Below, piece by piece: positions 58,809-64,000 of a stretch of DNA of 64,000 bases. Every line of letters starts with the position of its first letter. Position 1 is the first letter of the stretch. The notes under the pieces were generated by a model. It was not told where the DNA came from and made no database searches. It saw only the letters and a list, made by a program, of their open reading frames with translations. Source of the DNA: Spongospora subterranea (Eukaryota > Endomyxa > Phytomyxea > Plasmodiophorida > Plasmodiophoridae); assembly GCA_900404475.1 (NCBI GenBank), contig OUQQ01000023.1:1-64000 (forward strand), written 5' to 3'. Both the position numbers and the translations under genes were made by a program.

Positions 58809-60765
58809 TTAGACAGGAGGCGCCTTATTGCGAGTGGATATCGGACGGTTTCGGATGGTTTCGGCAAGAGGGCTCAATGGTTCCAGGGCTATTGATCGCC
58901 GTTGTTGCGGTGGTTCGCTAAATCGTGATTTTCGCTGATGGCGGCGAACGAGAGCGAATACTATAATGGCGAGGAGTAAAAGCGCGGCGCACACCACAAT
59001 AATTATGATAAACACTGTCTTGCTGCTAAGTTTGGTCGAACTCGATTTGGGCACAATGAACCTGGATCCTATATAGTTAATCTTGGTCAGCGCTGACTGA
59101 TGATAATTCGCTGCATAAAGAGCCTAAAGCCGAGATAAGACAATATATAGATTTTGAAGAAATCAGTTCAGGCACAGACCGACGTATTTCCGGTGTCAGT
59201 AAAGAAAAAATCGACCCATTGGTTTTGGGCAATATTGATATCGGCAGTGACAGCACCGTCATTATAGGATATTAGCGACATCTTGCTCAAATCAGGAACC
59301 CTAAATAGATATTCAATCATGAAATGCTTGACCTGTGGTAGGGGGATATTTACGAAGCAGCAGTGTTCTCAAAGGTAAACACGCATTGCATAGATGAATC
59401 AGCCCAAACCAAGCGATTTTCCCAAGCCGACCCCCAAACAGTTCCAGTATGGAACGCAAAGGCCGATGGTGAAACAGACCCCCTCATGCAGTGCTCTTGA
59501 GCACCAGGAATGGAAAACCCTTTGGAACGCGAATAATACATCCAAGGTTTGATAGATTGAAGTGAAGAGCAGCCGGAATCTGCCCCATACATTGGGCTTA
59601 ATGTTGGGCCTTCAAAGCATGGCCAGCCAAAGTTTGGAATGTTTGATGTGGCTAATGGATTTGGGATAATATTGATTTCCTCGAAATAGATACTACCAAC
59701 ATCTCCGACATAGAGATCATTGGTCACTGGATGAATCGCAAACCTGAATGGATTTCGTAGACCTGAACATCGACAATAAGATCGTCGGCAGAAACAATTC
59801 GTTATACAGGACAACCTTTGGCTACTACGCGAGCACCATTTCCAAGAGTCAAAACTGTATTCCCCATCAAGTCATTCTTCGATATGTATAGAATCTGAGA
59901 GGGTCAATAAGCACTACCCTCCCACTGGTGTCAAGAGATGAGCTTACCTTTCCATGAGTATAATCCTCCCATTGTGATCTCCATGCGCCCTGTGGCCGTG
60001 TATCTCCATCCCGATGGCATGGGGCACCCATTGTCCCACGATCCTAGCGAACATCAGGCTACTCTACATTATCAGCAATTCTATTGTTTACCTCGACCGT
60101 ATATGAAGATCCATCACCACCCGATAAAAACATTCCGCCGTCTTTCGCCCAGGCCAGATTCCCAATATGATGAGACATACCGTTCGAACACCATCCACTC
60201 ATCAATATTTGGTCAGTTACCCCAACATTATTGTTGACTTTGATTCTAATCAGTCGTGCAGCGGCATCACATGAACCATCGATACCACCCCCATCACCAA
60301 CACCACAATTATTGGGACGGATTGAGTTGTCATTGAGATTTTCTAGGCGATTAACAGAAACGAGAACCCATATATAAGGATTATCAGGATAGTTCTGGTC
60401 AACAGCCATCCCTAATAAACCACGATCACCCCAAGTCGCTGTTAGATCTGGGTCATTGGTCCAAATTACAACACCAGCTTCAACAGATGACGTGATCGAA
60501 GGAAACATTCGAACAATTCCATCCTTATCACCACAGAATATCTAAGATGGATTTAATTAAGATAGGGCATCACTGTAAGCATTATTGGTCCCGACCAACC
60601 ACTAACCTGACCAGACCTAGTGACTTGGTATTTGACACAGCGATTAGTTCCAGACCAGAGCACACTTTCGCTATATAGGCTGGGATCCTGGATAACTGCT
60701 CTACACTCAATGAACATGAATATAGCAACCACACCGATCCATAACGGTATTCCGCTGATCATTGC
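58809..60765 (-). CDS. Glucose/sorbosone dehydrogenase-like beta-propeller, copy C, with transmembrane tail
   Basis: Exons 60765-60607, 60541-60092, 60043-59948, 59894-59816, 59762-59354, 59300-59180 and 59123-58809 give 542 aa. Introns 1-5 sit where they do in copies A and B (96-nt exon 3 conserved); one extra intron splits the last exon. Propeller motifs are intact (RGLLGMAVDQNYPDNPYIWV, MSHHIGNLAWAKDGGMFLSG, GLRNPFRFAIHP, NFGWPCFEG). The C-terminus differs: a strong transmembrane helix (VFIIIIVVCAALLLLAIIVF) followed by a basic cytosolic tail of about 50 aa with RRHQRK, instead of a GPI-type end. An in-frame ATG at 60855 would add a basic N-terminal tail. Confidence 0.85.
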
Positions 60766-60848
60766 CATTTCCTGTATGCGCTCAGCATGATGGTTTGCGC
60801 GTGCCCTCCTCTGGGAACATTGATATTTCTTAGTCAAACGCTTCGATT

Positions 60849-60922
60849 TATCCACTTCAGCACCACGTGTTGTTGTTATTCGCCATGGGTTGTCATCAGT
60901 AACTGCGGTGCTGAAGTGGATA
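60849..60922. repeat. Perfect 16-bp inverted repeat
   Basis: Arms tatccacttcagcacc (60849-60864) and ggtgctgaagtggata (60907-60922) are exact reverse complements separated by 42 nt. The repeat lies at the 5' end of dehydrogenase-like copy C, within or next to its leader. It could form a hairpin in RNA or bind a dimeric regulator; function is unknown. Confidence 0.85.
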
Positions 60923-61480
60923 CAGGCGAAGCATCAGATCGAAATAAATCTTCGACTGTTTCGGTATGATTGTGGGATTCCGTTGCGCTAAGTGCACAGC
61001 GGTGTATCAGGGGCAACACCATTCGCTTCCAAAAATGTCTGCACCATGGACATCCGCATGGCATCGGCATAAGGCTCGAAAGTTCCTCGCCGGTGTTCAA
61101 GTTCAGCTTTATAGCCGCGACCTTGACGAACTGATCATCTCCTAGCATTGATCGCCACAGATCGCGTCAGCATTATTTCAGTCTAGTTAGCATCCGGTCG
61201 GCGTCACCTCGGGTTTGCTAATCAATCAAACGCCATTCCCAAGATTGGAATGAATGTGGTAAATAATGTTACAAATTACGATTGACGGATGGCGGTGACG
61301 TGGCGCAACCTTGTGATGAGTCCCTTCTCCCCTGTCACGACTATGGCTCAACCCCCATTTGTGGTCCGTACATTCCGTTTGATTTAATATTGCTCAGTAA
61401 AAGGGATCTTCTCCACCCGTTTATCTTACAGGAATCGACCCGTGTTAAATGACGATTTGTTGAGCCGCTTGCACACGCCA
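60923..61480. other. Intergenic with a short minus-strand coding-like stretch
   Basis: On the minus strand near 61110-60990, one frame reads like real protein (AELEHRRGTFEPYADAMRMS, then MVQTFLEANGVAPDTPL) before a stop. Another frame runs 61148-60876. No start or splice partner was found, so no gene is called. The right part is the DCP1 promoter region. Confidence 0.3.
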
Positions 61481-62396
61481 ATGCAGAGCGTCGCAGCTGC
61501 ATTCCAGAAAGAGGGCAAGGACCTTAACCTTATTAATCTTCATAGATTAGATGCGGGAGTGGATTCAGTGTTATATACCGCATCGTTTGTCGTGCTATAT
61601 ACCCTTCAGGAAGCCAATATGGCCTGGGCTAGAAGAAACACAGAAGGACCAATGTTCTGGGTTCGTCGATCCAGCATTCCATGGTAATTTTTGTGAACTC
61701 CATTCGTGGAACAGTTCGCAAAATGTATCAGAATTTGTTTGAATAATGATTTCGGAATTTAGGCATAAACTCGTGGTGCTGAACAGGTTAAGCAGTATCA
61801 ACGTTAATGAGGACTTGGAGCGAAGTATGGAGTTCGAGTTTCAAAAACCGTTCGCCTTTTATCGGAGTTCTACCGGAGAAGTACCTCAATCGTAAACCGA
61901 AGTGGCCACACGTGCTCAACCTACTATTTTGCCTAGGTTGTTGCGATTTGGTTCTCACAGCAGCAGGATTTTGATGAGTTCCGTCAGCAATGGCAAACGT
62001 CAGCTTTTGAACAGTTGGGTGTTCGTAGACAGCAATTTGATAAGGATTCGTTTTAGGTTTATTAGTTCCAAACCAGTATTTACCCATACAACCACAACTC
62101 CTCGGCGGAACCACCTGACGCCTGACGTTCTTCGGACCGCTGCTGCATCGGCATCGTCTTTACCCTCTCAGCCTGCCAGCTATTCAACACCGATCACTAG
62201 TAAAACAAAAGATTTGTTGCTCTCTCCTGATTATTTATTGAAGCCGTCCCCTGCCCCTGTATATGCCGGAACCTACACGACTTCCAAAAATTTGACCCGC
62301 GACCAGTTCGAAAATTCGCTTCAGCTTCTGGTTCAAAACAAAGACTTCATTGATCAACTTTATCGACGATATTGCGATCGCCAACACCCTTCATAA
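61481..62396 (+). CDS. DCP1: mRNA-decapping enzyme subunit 1
   Basis: Exons 61481-61683, 61763-61880, 61937-61998 and 62057-62396 give 240 aa. The EVH1-like domain has LNLINLHRLDAGVDSVLYTA, FVVLYTLQEANMAW, TEGPMFWVRRSSIPWHKLVV, LNRLSSINVNED and YRSSTGEVVAIWF. After a Pro/Ser/Thr-rich linker, the C-terminal trimerisation helix appears (NLTRDQFENSLQLLVQNKDF, then DQLYRRY). DCP1 activates DCP2 in P-bodies. The 58-nt third intron was chosen because it alone joins the two frames in phase. The start at 61481 is the first in-frame ATG. Confidence 0.85.
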
Positions 62397-62553
62397 ACAT
62401 TCATTCGTGTATATCGGCTGTTCGGCTAATAGTAAAGCTGTGAGACTGAGAGATGTCGGCCAGATTTCCGTCCTCACGCAGTCCGATAGTTTACCTGTGT
62501 CATTTGCGATTTCGTAGAGCTCGGCTTCGAGATTGCGCCGATCGCTGACTCCT

Positions 62554-63466
62554 ATGAGTAAACCTCATACGTTTACCAGCAAGGAACGGGATAAACCCCA
62601 AAGGGTTTGTTCCAGTGATTAGTATAGCAAATCATCTCTGAATGGGAATATTTCTTCAATTTCCAGCATGTACGAGAGTTGCAGGACGACGTCCTTAGGT
62701 GGATTCGCGATCATCGCGGGCCGAACCTGTTTCGTGATATAAAATCAGGGACACATATAGATTTATTGTCTAATCCGGTATTGTTAAATAACCTCAGAGC
62801 CCATGAACGAATCATCTTCGAAGAAAACACTTTAGCGTATCGGGTCATTCTATTGTAAAATTGTCGATTTCAAAACAACTGAATACCTTGTTCAGCCTGT
62901 ACATCCTGGAATAAACGGGATTAACGATCTTCGTACATTCCTCAATCGCCATAGACAGGGCCTATCTGAATCGTCGCTCCTCGATGCATACGTTGGCGTC
63001 GGAGAAGATATTCAGGTTTCGAAATATATAGTTTTCGTACACAAACGGGATTTCTCATCTCTTGTAGTCTCTTAAATCGTTAGGGGAGATCATCTTTATC
63101 CCTAATTCAGAAGCGAAAGAAGTTATGCTCTATCCTAAAGATATCAGACTGCAGACAGATATTGACGAGGATATCAAGATGCTATGGCAGAGCGTAATAA
63201 TGCCTTCAGATGATCTGGAACTGGAAAGAGAGTAAGTATAGACATCTACGACCTAATTCAGGAAAATCTTAATTCGATTTAGGCTCCACGGTGCCGGTTT
63301 ATTATCCATTGAAGAACTAGAAACAGGACATCAAGAAAGTCAGCGCAGAAAGCGACCAGCGAAAAGAACTAGGGAAGCAAACACTGAGAAGAAAAGGCGG
63401 CGCTATCAGGTCACAAATGTGCATGTATTGGATCAATTTAAATTCCTTCAAGACAGTGCTAAATAA
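62554..63466 (+). CDS. TFA2: Transcription initiation factor IIE subunit beta
   Basis: Exons 62554-62604, 62667-62843, 62896-63015, 63068-63231 and 63283-63466 give 231 aa. Tandem winged helices: ELQDDVLRWIRDHRGPNLF ... LLNNLRAHERIIFEENTLAY and INDLRTFLNRHRQGLSESSL ... SLKSLGEIIFIPNSEAKEVM. These are followed by TDIDEDIKMLWQSV (the 'EFk.lWr' block), a helix, and the basic tail KKRRRYQVTNVHVLDQFKF, which is characteristic of the TFIIE-beta C-terminus. It recruits and stabilises TFIIH at promoters. The N-terminus before the first winged helix is shorter than in animals. Confidence 0.9.
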
Positions 63467-63609
63467 ATTATGAATCACAATAATCACAGCGCATAATTAG
63501 AAAGTTAAAATCGGGGAATAAGCTTTACTGTAAGTCTATGTTGGATCGATATGCAGGAGATATGTGGGCAATAAACTGAGGTCATCGACGTTTGAGCTTG
63601 GAATGTCAC
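63467..63609. other. Short convergent spacer
   Basis: 143 nt between the 3' ends of TFIIE-beta (plus) and the akirin-like gene (minus). No feature was seen. Confidence 0.4.
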
Positions 63610-63984
63610 TCATGATAAGTAAGAGAGCTCGTTTCGCTTGACCTGCCGAGATATATAGTCTTGATTGAACTTTGTAAATGTATTGAATTGATCTGATTGA
63701 CAGGTCAGCGAATGCCATAAACCGGAAAAAGCCAATGGTTAACCGACCACACATTTGTTGATGTAGAATGGCATCGTATTCAATTTTGATCCTGTCCGAT
63801 GCTGTTTGAACTGCATTTTGAATCATATTCTGGACTTCTGAGATGGTGAATAGCTAAATTCAAATTTTAAGTGCATGCATTGGAGGTGTATAGGAGACTC
63901 TAAACACACCTGTCCTTGAGAAGAAAGCATGTCTGAATTCCCACAACGATTGCATAGTCGCAATTTGACTTTCTTCTTAGGCAT
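63610..63984 (-). CDS. Akirin-like small nuclear protein
   Basis: Exons 63984-63910, 63853-63748 and 63692-63610 (minus) give 87 aa. The N-terminus has a basic cluster MPKKKVKLRL (probable nuclear signal) with a CNRC pair. The akirin-like C-terminal core follows: LFTISEVQNMIQNAVQTASD, RIKIEYDAILHQQM, then FNTFTKFNQDYISRQ and the terminal NELSYLS, matching the akirin ending (F..F..D.I.rq ... SYlS). Akirins bridge transcription factors and SWI/SNF or proteasome import. This version is about half the length of animal akirin, lacking the long disordered region. The alternative unspliced frame (to 63536) loses the motif. Confidence 0.75.
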
Positions 63985-64000
63985 TTCGATCAGTGAATCT

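Noticed and set aside
62821..62895. Apparent frameshift in TFIIE-beta after TLAY
   Set aside because: A 52-nt GT-AG intron (62844-62895) joins TLAYR to PVHPGIN in phase and restores the second winged helix.

Overview
This window is nuclear DNA from an intron-rich, gene-dense eukaryote, most likely a zoosporic (flagellated) fungus of the chytrid type. Nearly every gene is cut by short GT-AG introns, mostly 40-65 nt. Three lines of gene content support the placement. First, there are flagellum genes (CFAP221, DNAAF3) and the augmin subunit HAUS1. Second, there is a large PAS-bearing multi-membrane-span gene of the TmcB-like type, which I associate with zoosporic fungi. Third, fungal-style housekeeping genes carry animal-like extras: UFC1, RABL3, an akirin-like gene and WDR75. 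Gene structures were spliced by eye. Where family homology and reading phase agree on both sides of every intron, I give exon coordinates.

Left part (1-20 kb), mostly + strand: a 1564-aa chromatin reader with four PHD/ePHD modules and a C-terminal chromo-barrel-like domain; two small hypothetical genes; EMC4; a mitochondrial small heat-shock protein divergent from an S26 signal-peptidase-like gene that appears to lack the catalytic dyad; a tiny secreted peptide gene; ATE1 arginyltransferase; HAUS1; a TRF-like family gene; and WDR75/UTP17.

Middle (20-42 kb): CFAP221, threonyl-tRNA synthetase and the TmcB-like gene, all on the - strand; two degenerate, oppositely oriented Ty1/copia-type gag remnants; ERGIC3/ERV46; a 42-bp minisatellite; RABL3; an unrecognised polytopic membrane protein; a membrane-tailed short-chain reductase; and ARP3.

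Right part (42-64 kb): NTH1, UFC1 and DNAAF3 (the last two converge, with overlapping stop codons), then ORMDL. Next is an accessory block. It holds two tandem secreted glucose/sorbosone-dehydrogenase-like beta-propeller genes, a triplet of tandem type II membrane glycosyltransferase-like genes, and a third propeller gene on the opposite strand with a different membrane anchor. FIS1 and two unrecognised genes lie inside this block. The window ends with DCP1, TFIIE-beta and a very small akirin-like gene.

Functionally the genes cover transcription and chromatin (PHD protein, TFIIE-beta, akirin-like), RNA (WDR75, DCP1, ThrRS), ER and secretory function (EMC4, ERGIC3, ORMDL, UFC1), mitochondria (sHSP, S26-like, FIS1), cytoskeleton and flagellum (ARP3, HAUS1, CFAP221, DNAAF3), and an expanded set of surface or secreted sugar-related proteins. 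I saw no tRNA, rRNA or CRISPR.
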